This document shows, piece after piece, positions 11,658-23,878 of a stretch of DNA of 64,000 bases. The notes below the pieces were generated by a model. The model was not told where the DNA came from. It saw only the letters and a list, made by a program, of their open reading frames with translations, and made no database searches. The stretch spans positions 868,001 through 932,000 of the forward strand of contig CAOLHI010000424.1 of the NCBI GenBank assembly GCA_948474755.1. Reading direction: 5' to 3'. A program made the position numbers and the translations under genes. Origin of the DNA: Ctenosaura bakeri. Its lineage: Eukaryota > Chordata > Lepidosauria > Squamata > Iguanidae. Numbering within the stretch: position 1 is the first letter of the stretch; each line of letters begins with the position of its first letter.

Positions 11658-14600
11658 CTAAAAAATTGACTTGGGCATAAGCAACTTCACTGTGGCAATC
11701 AATTTGTTTATATTAAGGACTTGCAAAATTCTAGCTTGTTTTTTGTGCAATGGACCTGCTTGACACATAACAATAAGCCGGTGGATTAGGGGAACCTTGG
11801 TTTGTTGTAATCAAGCTAGATACACCACTCAATTGTTAACAGGTCTGCTTCGTCAAATGTGTGTAGTGTTATTGTCAGTATGACAGATTCACATACCATA
11901 GCTGGGGGTTGTTGGAACTGGGAACAATCATATCAGAGGAAAATTCAAAGCTGAAAGCATAGCCAGTGATAATTACTTTATTTATGGTAGCCATTGACAA
12001 TACAATTGTTGAGTGACAAACACAAATGTCCTGGGATTAATGTATTGACACAAAATAAAAAAATAAATAAAAGGTCACTTCTACAACCACAGGGGATGGA
12101 ACTAGAGCTGTTGATTAAATTTAATTCAGACATTTTGTCTTATCATCTGCTGTTGAAATTTCTTTTTTAAAAAGGTACTGGAAGTTTATGTTATAACAAA
12201 TTCCTTAGACTTTAAGGTATCACAAACCCCTCTTATAAATAGGACGGTATGTTACATTCAGAGTAGTGGGTTATGTTATTATCCTCAGTCTGCTTCAGAT
12301 GTTTTCTAACAATGAGCAAACAATAATTAAGCTGAAGAGCCACCTTAGCTCTTCTGGGGAAGAGATATATTCCAAAACAGGAACCTAGGGGACACAAGGC
12401 CAGATTTCTCTGCGCAGTCTATGGTTCCACAGATTTTTAGCTCAGAGTACTAACAGTTGGTGGTTTGACTGGGGTGGGATGGGTGCATTCAGCAGGAGTG
12501 GAATGGGCCCCCTTAGTTCAGACTACACACCTCCAGTGGTATAGAGGACACTAAGAAAAACAACGTGGGGAAGAAAAATAATCTCAAGCAGGTGAAAGGC
12601 AAGAAAGTGTTCAGAATGGACAGACAGGTGGGTGATCAACTTTCAAAATAGGACAATCCATTGTTCTCATATCCAAATGTTTGGGGAATAGCAGGTAGAC
12701 AAAAGAGGGGAGATGAAGGCAAAATTCCAGTGTGTGTTTTATAGGTGGAAAGAAAGTCATTTGTTGGGTCAGCTGCCATGAAATTCCTTCAGGGGGTCAT
12801 GATTCAGGCCCACTAGCACACAGTTATAGTTCAGGTTCTTGGTTTACTTCCATGGAACTAGGAAAATCTCTTGATGCTGCTGTAATAGGCTGTAAAAGAA
12901 ACACAAACTCAGGCACTTCTCATGAGCCAAAATGATCTCCTTTGTTCTCTCAGCCTCTTTCCTTCTCCCCATCTCTACCTTTTTCTTTGGTCTTCTATGC
13001 AAAAGCTGGCTAAAACATCTACAACATGCCTGAAAAGTCCTGTGGTAATGTTCTACATAATTCTCTTTATCTTGAGAATAGAAGCCCTCCCTCCCTCAGC
13101 TCAATATCAGCTCCTCACATCCTTGGCAAACTGAGATACTGTGTTCCATGCTGCATGCTGCACATTAAAGGGGTTGTAAGATTGTAAGAGATTCAGAGGA
13201 AGGCAACAAAGATGGGTATGGAAAAGGAATCCTATGAGCTTAGAGTGAAGTGGGAAAGTGTCTTTAGCTGGGGGAAGATTAAAAAAAAAGAGAAATGGGC
13301 ATGATAATACTCTTTAAATATACGAAAACCCATCTGTTACACAGTAACACAACACAGGGAAAACATTTGTTCCTAGCTGCCTCAAAGTGCAGGTCTCAAT
13401 GTTAAGTTTTAAAGGGAGGGAGGTTGGTTGAATATTAGGATAAACCTTTTGAAAGTGAAGGCAATTCCATAATGGAATCTATGACCAAATGGTGCTAGGC
13501 TGTGAGTCTTTCAGGTTGAGGCTAAATGGTCATCAGGGATGCTCTAAATTTGGATTTTATGCACAGAGCAATGGGTAGTCCTAGATGACCTATAGACCTC
13601 CTCCAGTCAACTCTGCAATTCTGTGATGTAGAGATGCTGCCCATTTAACCCAGTTCTTGAGGTAAAGGGTTTCAAATACTGGAATCATGCCACAAAGGCA
13701 GCACTTTTGGGTAGTCTATATGAAGGAGCTATCATGTTTAAATGGGCCTTAGTTTTGTCATCCTGCCAGCTTCCTTCAGAGACCTACCCACCTGCTTGCA
13801 CATTGCAAGAAATATCTTTCTCAGGCCATTTCTGCACTAGATGTTATAGCGCTATGATTCCACTTTTAATATCCTATGGAATCCTGGGGTTTGCAGTTTT
13901 GGGAAGGGTCATCTGGCCCTTCTCGAAACTGCAAACTGCAGGATTCCACAGGATGTTGAAAGTGGAATCATAGCATTATAATAGTCTAGTGCAGGAAATG
14001 GCCTCAGTTTTCTTCATTTCATTCTAAATTGTTTTCTTCTGTATTCCCCCTTCTTGGTGTTGTGTGCCTGTTTCCAACTATGGCAACCCTATCACAGGAT
14101 TTTCTGAGACTGAGAGAGTGTGATGCGCCCAAGGTCACCCAGTGGGTTTCCATGGCCAAGTGGGGAATAGAATCCTGGTCTCCAGGGTCTTAGTTCAACA
14201 CTCAAACTACTATACAATCTCTATTCCTCTCCCATGTCTAGCCAATTTTATGCCACTACTACTCCTATCACAGGCCCTTTCACACCACACAGTTATAGTG
14301 CTATGATTCCATTTTAACCTCTACGGCTACCTGCTGTGGAACCCTATGTGTGTAGCTCTCTAAATTCCAAATACCCCTGCCAAAACTGGAACTATCAGGA
14401 TTCCATAAAATGTTACCATGGCAGTTAAAATGGAATATTGGCACTATAGCTATGTAATATGAAAGGGACTTTTGTTTATCATGCACCATCTAAGGCAGGC
14501 CTTGGAATCACCAACAGAGTTTGGTAAAATTAGGGGCTGGGCATTAGTGACCAAGCTAACCTCTTTCTAGGTCTCTGTCTCCACTCTTGTCCATCTCCAA

Positions 14601-17600
14601 TTCATTATTTCCTGATTGTGCTCTTTCCTTCGTCTTTTGCCATCCCCTCACACCCATAACAAATATGAGGAAATTACCACTTCATCATTGTCTGTGCTCT
14701 GACGACACACAGCTTTGCATCCAAAGGCTGCCATAGAGATACCAATAAAGAATCCTAAGGAAGTTAAAACTAGGACAATACCACGCATGCCTGTACAACA
14801 GGTCTGAAAAAGAGAACATGAGGCAGAAAGTGAGATGTCTTGTTGCACCCCTCAAAAGAGGCAAAGCCCTCAACAACTACAGAACATATTACTTCTATAT
14901 ACACAAAAAAGGTCAGTATTATTGACAGATGATTCTTAGATATATTTGCATAATTGAAAGTTGATTTTAAGGATATCAGAGACTTGCCACACTGAATATA
15001 CACATATGTTGCCCAACAGGAGAACTAAACCTTGGAAGTTCTGAAAGAATTCACATAGAAACATTTTATGGGCCACAAAGCCACAGGAAATAACAATAAT
15101 CAGATGTAGTAGCTGCCATTATTTGAGCCTCATGTAGCCTCTGTGCCTGAAAGTATATGTACATGTATATGTGAATGTACAAGGCCAACATCACAGCAAT
15201 ACACCAGAGCTTTCTATAATAGGAATTGTGTGGAAAAAGGTATTTGCATAGTATGTGGTGGCCACCAGATGGAGATCTTCCTGTTGAATGTGAGTGTGTA
15301 GGTATGTGCATTCACACACATGCACAGCAGCAGCAGCTGGTAGCTTCCATGTCATTGCAGTAGTGAATCACGGTTTTAAAAAGTTTTTTCATGTGAACTT
15401 TAAAATAGCTGTCTATAAAGTATTAACCTATACTGGGACAGGGTTCAGCACCTTGAGTAGATTCTTCAAAGTTCAGATGAAAACCTAAACTGGATTCACT
15501 GCCCCACTGACACAGAGGCCATCAGCTGCCACTGTGTGCGCACAATGTGTACTGTATGCATAGAGACCACAGGGGAGGTCTAGTGTTATACTAGCAATGA
15601 ATGAGTTCATGCCTTCACCTCCAACAAACAGTGTCAGCACCAGCCAAGTGAGAAGTCAGAACAGAGAGACTGTGGCACAGAAAAATAAGTCTGTTGTTAT
15701 TGTGTGCTTTCAAATCATTTTCACCTTGTGGCAATCCTAAGACAACCCTATCACAGAGTTTTCTTGGCATGATTATTCAGAGGGGGTTTGCCATTCAGAG
15801 GGGGTTTGCCTTCCTCTGAGGCTGACAGAGTGTGATTTGCCCAAGGCTACTCAATGGATTTCAATGGCCAAGCGGGGACCTGAGTCCTGGTCAGCACTCA
15901 AAGTAACTACTCACCGCAATTTGATGGAGCAGTTGACAGAAAGGATCTGTCCAGGAGCATCTGATCTCCCGGTTGTAGGGAGAATATACTAAATCTATCA
16001 AGTAGAAAATATTGATCACAGCCACTACTATTGTGCTGATAATATAGATGGCAAGACAGACTTTCACCTGCAAGAAGAGAAGCACTGATAATACTATCAA
16101 CATTTTTGAGATATTCATTTTAATAATCCAACAAACATGTATGACAAATAGGTAACCATGCAAATAATATCTTTGGTACTGTTAAGTTCAAGATAACAAT
16201 CGCTGAGTTATACATTTCACTGATGTGTGTCTAATAAAAGTTGCCAGAAAAATAATTGTGCCTGTTGTTGAATATCTGTCCTTAATAAACATAGCCCAAA
16301 AATGCAGTTGTGCCTCTGTTAGTCTGTTTAGGTCTTGGTGTTCATAAACTGTGTGTGCTACTAACATTTGATCCCAAATACACACACTATGCCTGGCGGT
16401 GGGAGTTCCCATTCTAGTATATGATGGTTGCTTGTGATAAAACTATCTCCCTCCCTGCGGTTGCAGGACATGGGTGAGGCAGCACTGCCACATAGTGGTG
16501 ATGATCTGTTACAGAAGATGTACTCAAAGTCTAAGGATGGGTGAGGAGCACATTTGGTTCATTTTTCAAAGTAAGAACTTATCAAAATTTATAAATTTCT
16601 GGATAAATTTAACAGAAAGGATTTAGAAAATGAATGTAGAAGAAAGTGAAGCCGACAGATTCACCCATCTCTTTGAAAACCTTTTAAAGGATGAAAGCCG
16701 AAGTAGCCATACTGGCCATAAGAAAAAAAAATCCGAAGTCCATACTGTGCTAATACATTTATTAGGTCAACCAAAAAAGGCACAAAATTGTGTATAAGTT
16801 TTCAAAACACTGCAAACATTTTTGTGCTTCTTTGGCTGGCCTTGTAAAAGTCTTATCACAATGTGGATTTGGTTCACAGTTATATGTCTGCAAAAGCACC
16901 ACTGAATCTGACCTGAAAATTCTGGTCAAACTACAAATTTAGCACACATTTAGAAGAGGAACTCCCAATGACAAAAGAGGTCTGTCATAGAATCTGCCTT
17001 CCCTCATTTTTGCATCTTTCCTCATTTTTGCATCTTGCACTTAGCCTGCTTTGTTCTGTGATGGACCATTGGAGGTAATCACAGCCTTCATTTGCAAGTC
17101 TGATTGCTGAAGCATGTTATCTATGAGATAATCCCATTGTGAGAAGCAAGGAAAATTTAGCAGTTAGTTTGATCATTTGCAGAGTTGAATCATATATGTC
17201 TAAGTATTAACCAATGGAACTGGGATTAGCCTCCCTTGCTTCTCCACAGGATTCCCAACTGACTCACCAGTCCCAGGCTGTTGGCTCTGTCTGCAGCAAG
17301 GGTGAGGATGCCTGCCAAAATCAACTGGAGACAATAAATAAAAAAGATTCTGTAATATGATGTGTATAAAACCATATAATGAATTCAGAATAGCAAATGA
17401 GTCAGTTCTGAGCTGATAATACTAAATGCAAGTTAAAATTGTGGCTAGGCAGGAATGCATGCGCACACACAAAATGCCGCAGCATACACTGAAATAAGAA
17501 AAAAGCCTATGCTTTTATCATGGATTGATGTCCCTAAGCATATAGTACAACTTTCTTAAAATATGAGTGACACAAAGATAGAGTATATTAAACACATGTT

Positions 17601-20600
17601 ATCCTTCTTGTTTAAAGAAAGTTTTCTGTATAGATTGGGAGTTGAAAACTTCAGCACACTGCATGTCAGAGATGGTTTGACCAAACCTCTAGAAAATACT
17701 TTCTAAAGTTAGTGTAAAGGTCATCTTGCTTTAATTGCTTTAACTGTTAAGTGCACCTGGGGAAAGGAATGTGACTCAACCTGAGTTTGTGCTGAGTCAG
17801 GCTGATGAGCACCAGTCGCAGACAATACAAGGGTTGGCCAGGATTGACTAGGTGTCTGTATAAAGGAAGCACAATCCCAGCCAACACTGCACACATTGTC
17901 TGAAGTGTGTGTCTGCTGGGGAGAGCAAGCTTGATATGCTGGATTGCCATCTGGACTTTGTAAATATTGTATATATGTTGTAACAAAGATTAAAAGAGCT
18001 GCCATATTGGAAGACTGCAACTTGGAGTTGGTGAGTGTTACTGGCTTAGTGCTTGTGCTGCTAAGGGTGTTCTCTGCTGCTAGGCACGCTTCCATAGCTG
18101 TGTGTAGCTATCTCTGCTGATCTATAAGGAGTTTTTCCTTGACTGGCTATTTTTGCCTTTCCCCCCTTTTGTTTTTTGGGGGACACTGCATATCTTCCAA
18201 TATTTCACAGGGGAAAACCAAGACACAAGTGGCCAAGCAATATCAGAGTGTGATCAAGGGGTTAGGCAACAAGAGGGCTGAAGTTATTAATGAGGAATAA
18301 CACACCAAATTACTGTGTGAAGCAGAAAAACTCTGGAATTTATGCACCATAAAAAACAAACTCAAATAAGCATACTAGGAATGACCAAATGAACCTACTG
18401 GGAAGGGCCATCCTTTCCTCTCCCTCCTGCTGAGTTTATTGTGTGCAAACTGCTTTTGCACTTTGAAATCAGGTTGCAGGAATGATATAAACAAGGATGA
18501 AGGGGGAAAGGGGGAGAAAGAGAGAGAAACCAGGACATTTTAAATGCAGTTGAGAAAGTAAGGCATCAAATTGAGACATTGCAAAATCAACTTCACACAG
18601 ACTCCAGTGTTCCCTACCAAAGGGCACACCCCCTTTGATTTTTTTTCTTGTGGAAGTGACCAGAAAATTACTGCCAGCTTAAAGAACAAAACAAGACAAG
18701 ACACTTGATGACACTGCTGTTCATTGTAGCTAGATCATCATATGAACCAACCTTCTGGTTTTGTTTTCATGAAGGCTGCAATTGTATACTCACATAAGGA
18801 TTGCCATCCTAGTGCCTGAACTACCTCCTTGCCTTCAATTAGATTGCTCATCAAGTGTGATTGAGCATGGCCCATCTTTATGCCAAATCTACCTACAACA
18901 TTAGATAGACAAAGACAGGTGCCTCTTCTCTACCCACTATTTTAAATTTTCTGTGAGTAATTCACATGGATGAATTACTCACAGAAATACTTAAGACACA
19001 AACATAACTCTAATGCTCCTAATAGAATATTAATTCTACCTATGTCAGGTCCCAACCAAATAGGTCATATGTGGCCATTTCTGCATTACACTGTTAATAC
19101 TGCTGTCACTCTGCTTTCAATATCCTGTGGAATTCCTGGGTTTGTAATTTACTGAGGCTAAAGAACTCTCTGACTGAGAATTCTAAATGACAGGATTCCA
19201 TAGGATGTTGAAAGTGGAATAATAACACTATAACAGTGTAGTGCAGAAATGGCATGTCAAAGGTGGCAATATGGCCTTCCCCTCCTCAGCCTGCTCCCTG
19301 CTGTAGTAATTTGAAACAGGGGTGAGTCTTTCACTGAAGCCAGCAGAATGGTGTGTCTTCCCCATGCACCTGTAATGCAGCAGAAAACTGGAGGGGCAAA
19401 CCATAATTGTCCCCTCATGGGAACTAATTTCTTCTACTGGAAACAAGAGAAGGCATTTTTCAACTCTAGTGCTGGCTGGGAAGTAGGGCAGGGAGATGTG
19501 GGATCTGCCTGTATATGATATGTGTCTTAATGCATGTCTATGTGAAAAGGAAGTGTCACCCACTTCAACTTTGACTCCACTCATCCTGGTTTTGCTTTGG
19601 CCCTGCCAAGCTCTATAAAATGCTCTTCCCTCTCTCCCCCAAAGGTTAGTTACAAAGAATGCAGATCTTGGGATTTGTCATTGTATGCCTTTAAGTTGTT
19701 TCTGACTTACACTAACCCTAAAGTGAACCTATCATGGGGTTTTCTGGGGCTGAGAGTGTGTGACATGCTCATGATCACCCAGTGGGTTTCCATGGCTGAG
19801 TGAGGAATCAAACCCTGATCTCCAGGGTCATAGTCCAATGCTTAAACCACCACCCCATGCTGGTGCTCTTCAGATACACAAATTATGCTAGCTTTGCCTT
19901 CAGCAGATAGACATCTGTAGCAGGAACAGTGTCATCAACTGGCAAATTCAGACACACTATGTGGGCTCAGGGCTGTTGCTGAACCTGGCTCTCCCTGCAG
20001 TCCCTGCTACTACCCTGCTGAATCACATCTGGATCACATCAGGACCCAAGCATTGTGCCTAATATGCCATATTGTGACACCAAGCCCGAATGTCCATGCA
20101 CATAACTTGCACATTTGTTGAATACATTCACTTGCGTTGGCCTCTGGCTAATAGCTATAAACATTTTAGACTGTGTACTTTGAATATATCCAAGAGAAAG
20201 CTCTTGAATCACTTTGGCTTCTGCAGTGAAACTAGGAGCAGGGAAAGCTGCTGCAGATCACATGAGACTATTTGTATTTAGCCCAGCACTATATGGTCTG
20301 ACCTGGTTCTCCAGGATTTCAGCAAAAGTTCCAATCACCTGCTACTGATCCTCTTAACCAGAGACTGAGGCTGGGATTTTTGCCAGCAAAGCACACACTC
20401 TTCCACTGAGCTGCGGCTTTTCCATTTCTGATGCACAGACAGTATTCTTACAAGCAGCTAGGAAGCTAGTAAAGGTGGGAGATTAATTATCCCATGATGC
20501 TCAGATCTCCTGTATTTCCAAGAACTCTGTAGTGAGGAAGAGTTAAGAAAACCCATAGACAACTGACGTTACAGCAGTTCAGCTGCTTATCTGCTATCTA

Positions 20601-21326
20601 GCTTAGGTCAGCTTTCCTGATGACAGAAGATGAGGAATGGCAGCAAGTGGGCCTTAAAGGTACAGATATTCATGGCCATGTAGGAAGTGCAATCACTCAT
20701 CTGGAGGCTGAGGACTACTGGAGATGCAGGTGCTGTTGATATTGACTCACCAGTGCAGCTGAATAGAAATGGGTGCCCAGCTCATCTCTGGGGACACATG
20801 GAGAGAGAAATAAAACCACCCCAAAGGCCACCTGGAGCAGCCCAACCACCATCAGAAGGGCCTGCAGAAAGAAGATAAGCATCTTGTCACCCCAAAGGAA
20901 CTTGTATTGAAGAAACAAAGTAAAGAATAGGTTCATATGCATCGTTTTGTAAGGTGCAGTATGGGATGGGGGATAGTTACATATTTACAAAATTTTAGGG
21001 CCTTGGGCTATGAGGCCTCTAAGCACACATTTTGTGGCTCTTGTTACCTTTGACATATCAAAGGGCCCCAACATGTTCTGCTCTGGCTCTGAATGGGATG
21101 GGAGCCTTGATTGCTTAAAAAGAACAAAGGCCCAGATCCTGCAAGGCCATTTAAGCTCCACCTTCAATGCTGTTTGCATGAAATTCACTCACAATTTCAG
21201 GACATTTGACTACCGATGAGCTGGGTGAGGAAGAGTTCTATGTGTTCTCCCACACGTGATGCTCACCCCAAAAACTCTGGGATGTCCCCGGAGAAATCTC
21301 TGCAGGAGGAGTCCAGCATCTGACAT
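11622..21326 (-). CDS. MS4A-like: MS4A-family (CD20-like) four-pass membrane protein, gene 1
   Basis: Proposed join on the minus strand: 21326-21267, 20861-20751, 17324-17268, 16067-15915, 14803-14678, 11657-11622, giving about 180 residues. MS4A proteins are small four-helix membrane proteins that modulate receptor and calcium signalling. The family marks seen are the short N-terminal 'FLRGHPRVFG' (compare the family's FLxGEPKxLG), TM1 in exon 2, TM2 across exons 2/3 ending 'LAADR', TM3 in exon 4, a loop with Cys113 and Cys120, and TM4 in exon 5 with 'AAFGCKAVC'. All exons join in phase 0. The first five exons have a paralogue of nearly identical lengths at 36-44 kb. The N-terminal tail is short for the family, so an upstream exon may be missed. 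Exon 6 is the least certain part. Which MS4A member this is cannot be told. Confidence 0.8.
13824..14003. mobile_element. Long-palindrome MITE, family A
   Basis: Inverted halves GGCCATTTCTGCACTAGA...CAGTTTTGG and complement, 180 bp, flanked by the 3-bp duplication TCA (13821-13823, 14004-14006). It lies in intron 5 of MS4A-like gene 1. Confidence 0.85.
14051..14215 (-). repeat. tRNA-derived SINE (ACA-tail type)
   Basis: Read on the minus strand it shows the family body: 'CTCTGGAGACC' B-box region, 'CCATGGAAACCCACTGGGTGACC', and a 3' 'CATAGTTGGAAACAGGCACACAAC' tail. The middle part is deleted. Confidence 0.75.
14273..14469. mobile_element. Long-palindrome MITE, family B
   Basis: Left end GGCCCTTTCACACCACACAG is answered by a diverged complement at the right; the inner arms are 'GATTCCATTTTAAC' and 'GTTAAAATGGAAT'. 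It has no coding content. Confidence 0.7.
14678..14803 (-). CDS. MS4A-like: MS4A-like gene 1, coding exon 5 (TM4)
   Basis: Acceptor TTTTTCAG, 126 nt, residues 128-169, donor GTAATT (weak). It encodes the RGIVLVLTSLGFFIG helix and 'FGCKAVC', typical of the end of MS4A TM4. Reading through the weak donor would add nine residues and stop at 14648. Confidence 0.82.
15688..15910 (-). repeat. tRNA-derived SINE beside an exon
   Basis: Minus-strand SINE with tail 'GTTGTTATTGTGTGC' at the left and its 5' head at the right, only a few bases from the splice donor of MS4A-like gene 1 exon 4 (15915). It contains a direct duplication of TTCAGAGGGGGTTTGCC. Confidence 0.7.
15915..16067 (-). CDS. MS4A-like: MS4A-like gene 1, coding exon 4 (TM3)
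   Basis: Acceptor TTCTTGCAG, 153 nt, residues 77-127, donor GTGAGT. It starts VKVCLAIYIIS (compare the family's VKGSLGMNIVS) and carries the loop cysteines 113 and 120, matched by Cys109 and Cys119 in the paralogue. Confidence 0.85.
17268..17324 (-). CDS. MS4A-like: MS4A-like gene 1, coding exon 3 (end of TM2)
   Basis: Acceptor TTGTCTCCAG, 57 nt, residues 58-76 (LILAGILTLAADRANSLGL), donor GTGAGT. The same size and 'ADR..SLG' motif occur in the paralogue at 40173-40229; the family form is SGSLSIAAEK. Confidence 0.85.
18948..18987. repeat. Perfect 16-bp inverted repeat
   Basis: TTTCTGTGAGTAATTC is followed by an 8-base loop and its exact complement, inside intron 2 of MS4A-like gene 1. No element around it was recognised. 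Confidence 0.85.
19073..19254. mobile_element. Long-palindrome MITE, family A
   Basis: Ends GGCCATTTCTGCATTACACTG and complement, 182 bp, with a 3-bp duplication TGT (19070-19072, 19255-19257). It lies in intron 2 of MS4A-like gene 1. Confidence 0.8.
19665..19865 (-). repeat. tRNA-derived SINE (ACA-tail type)
   Basis: On the minus strand it shows 'GACCCTGGAGATCAGGGTTTGATTCC' in interrupted form, then 'CCATGGAAACCCACTGGGTGATC' and a tail 'AGTCAGAAACAACTTAAAGGC'. It lies in intron 2 of MS4A-like gene 1. Confidence 0.75.
20751..20861 (-). CDS. MS4A-like: MS4A-like gene 1, coding exon 2 (TM1, start of TM2)
   Basis: Acceptor TTTCTGCAG, 111 nt, residues 21-57, donor GTGAGT. TM1 is ALLMVVGLLQVAFGVVLFL; the loop 'DELGTHFYSAAL' matches 'DDLGIHFFSGIL' in the paralogue. 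Confidence 0.88.
21267..21326 (-). CDS. MS4A-like: MS4A-like gene 1, first coding exon
   Basis: ATG at 21326, 60 nt, residues 1-20 (MSDAGLLLQRFLRGHPRVFG), donor GTGAGC. The start was chosen because the paralogue's ATG falls one codon away in the alignment. The FLxGxPxxxG block is the family's N-terminal signature. Confidence 0.82.
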
Positions 21327-22173
21327 GACTGTTGTGCACCTTTTTGTACCGAACACGGCAATCACGAGATCCAGAATTCAGTTGTCTTCCCTTCAGATGA
21401 AACAATACCAGATCATAGACTCACAAAGTGTACTTTTTTCAAAGACAAGCGAAAGATTCCCTGTCCCACCCATATCTCAGGAGCCCTTGTGGGTTAGGAG
21501 ATGATACAGAAATACTTTAAAAAATTAAACAAAAATAGCTAATGGTTGCTTCATCAAGAGAATCCCTGTTTTCTTTCTTTGCCTTCTCCCTTCTCATACT
21601 ACCTGCTAGTCAACCCAATGCATTTTGCTGTCTGAGGTAGAAGAGCAAAGGTTCAGGTACAGAGCACCTGAAGCCAACCAGGCTTTTTTGACACATGATG
21701 CTGAAAACCAACAAGGGCTTTACCTCCCTGCTGGCTATAAAAATAAAACAGATTAAATAACAGGAATTACAGCTGCTGTTTCATGAAACTTAAAAACTAC
21801 TGCCTGAGGTGGCTATCTCTCTCTCTCATGACAGATGTGGCCCAGATCTCCTCCACACTCTTCCCCATATTTATCCACACATTCTTACCCAGTTCTCTGA
21901 AGGCTCACCTTTGCCAGACTCAGCAGAGAAGGTATGTGGTGTGGTCTCACTCCTGAAATCTGTCTCCTTGGGACTTTTCTCGCCTCTCAGCTGGAGAGGC
22001 TGATCTGATCACTTTGTAACATTGCCAGGAAATGTCCCAATCATATCCCATTACAGGCTGCCACTTGAGGGAACTTTCAACACCCATATTGGTCTAGTGT
22101 TAGCATCTCCCACAGCAGAGTTGGCAAGAAGGGTTATTTCTGTTGCAATGAAGACATGAAATGGCCCTAGGTT

Positions 22174-22405
22174 CACAGAATCATAGAGCTGAGGGAAACC
22201 ACAGGGGCCATCAGGTCCAACCTTTTGTCATGCAAGAATACACAAGCAAAATATTCCTGACATATGGCCGTTCGACCTCTGTTTAAACACCTCCAAAGGA
22301 GGAGACTCCAGCACATTCTGAGGCAGCGTATTCCACAGCTGAACTGCTCTTGCCATCAGAAAATTCTTCCTAATGCTTAAGTGGAATCCCTTATCTTTCA
22401 GCCCA
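22174..22405 (-). repeat. CR1 LINE 3' end
   Basis: It begins at the left with 'CACAGAATCATAGAG', the complement of CR1's terminal ATTCTATG-type repeats, followed by the complement of the C-terminal ORF2 region (AVQLWNTLPQ on the minus strand). Confidence 0.85.
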
Positions 22406-22814
22406 GCTTTGATGCACACACAGACACACACACACCATCCACACATATGTGTTACTGAGGGGATGTAGAATGTGTAAGCCTGCTTTCTATGGTTCATCAC
22501 TTTCTGCCATGTTCCTAGAAATAACCTTTTGGACTGCAGGAGCATAACTCCTAACCCCTTTTACTTATTTTGTTTTATGTACAAATTGTTGTTTATTTAT
22601 TGTCCTTCCCCTCAAAGCCATTTTAATAAATTGTTACCTTTAATGCAAATCTGCACATTATCACCACCCACAAAATCTTTATTGAAATTCAAGGATTTTT
22701 AATTGCTTCCAGAAGATCAGGCTTGGACCTTGCTGAAACGCTAAAGAAAGGGAAATCCAAGGATGTGGAGCAGTAGCCAAATACACATCTGTATACTGTG
22801 TTTTTGCTTCAGTT

Positions 22815-23050
22815 TATTTATTTGATACATTTATATCCTGCATGTTCTTCAGGGAGCTCAAGATAATGTTCATGATCACTTTGTCCTAACAACAATGCTG
22901 TGAGATAGGTCATGTTGAGAGGTAACCACTATAGGTCATGTTGAGAGGTAGCCACTGGTCCAAAGCCATCAAGTGAACTTCATAACTGGGTGAGGATTTG
23001 AACCCAAGTCTCCACAGGCTTAGTCTAGCATTCTAACCACTACACCCCAC
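22815..23050 (-). repeat. tRNA-derived SINE, second type
   Basis: On the minus strand it starts GGGGTGTAGTGGTTAGAATG, then has 'GTTCAAATCCTCACCC' (B box) and a body ending near 'CATTTATA...AAATAAATAAA'. A 25-bp stretch (GTCATGTTGAGAGGTA) is duplicated in tandem at about 22910-22950. Confidence 0.65.
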
Positions 23051-23878
23051 TTGGACATAATAGAGGCTGCAAATGCTACTATTTATACTGTTTGCACATT
23101 CCTACAACAGAGTTTCAAAGCACAAGTGATCACGAAGGATCATACTGTCCCTCCTGTCTGTCTCATTCTCCCTTGAGCAATGTCCCTGTTTTTTGTAGCG
23201 GATGTGGTTCTTTCTACCTGCTCTTGAGTAAGGCCACTAAATTCCTTCTTCCTTTAAGCAGAACAACATTGCAACTAGCACTTACTCATTGGGAGTAAGA
23301 GGGAAGATGATGAAAAAGTAAGATGACTCTAATCTTATTTTGTGAAGATACAGCTGCACTCACATAGAGCTGATATATGGAGGGTGAAAGAGTGTGTTAT
23401 TAGTTGCTTTTTGAAACTGTTACAGAACGTACATAGATGAAGCTGTTAGCCCACGACCACTGGTTATGTGGCAATACAGGATCTGCTTTTGAGACAGAGC
23501 AGCTTGGCATGGTATTTTCAGTGACTGAAGCAGTTTCAAGGCATTCCAAGTGAACAATCAAAGGTCAACACTGTATTAAACACCTAATAGAAAATAAAAG
23601 GACAGTGGATACTGGAGGGCAAAGCAGAGTGTTTGCCCAGGCAAAGTTTGGAAAAGCTAATTGTCTGGACCACAGCTCCCTGGGATATATGGTGTTTGTG
23701 TTGGGGGGGCAGTAGAGATGGAGACAGTGCCCCCTAAAATAAGAATTCTGCCTTCTTCCAATAAAATTTTCCTTCAGTTCCCATATTTCTAGTACTGCAG
23801 TAACTTAAAATGTCAGTCCAAAGAAAGGAGTCGGTAAAGATACCAGGGGAAGGCAGACATAACAAATACAGTCCTCCC

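Noticed and set aside
14648..14677. Read-through of MS4A-like exon 5 as the natural end of the protein
   Set aside because: Kept only as an alternative: no AATAAA follows closely, while a better end with a paralogous 3' block exists at 11531-11657.
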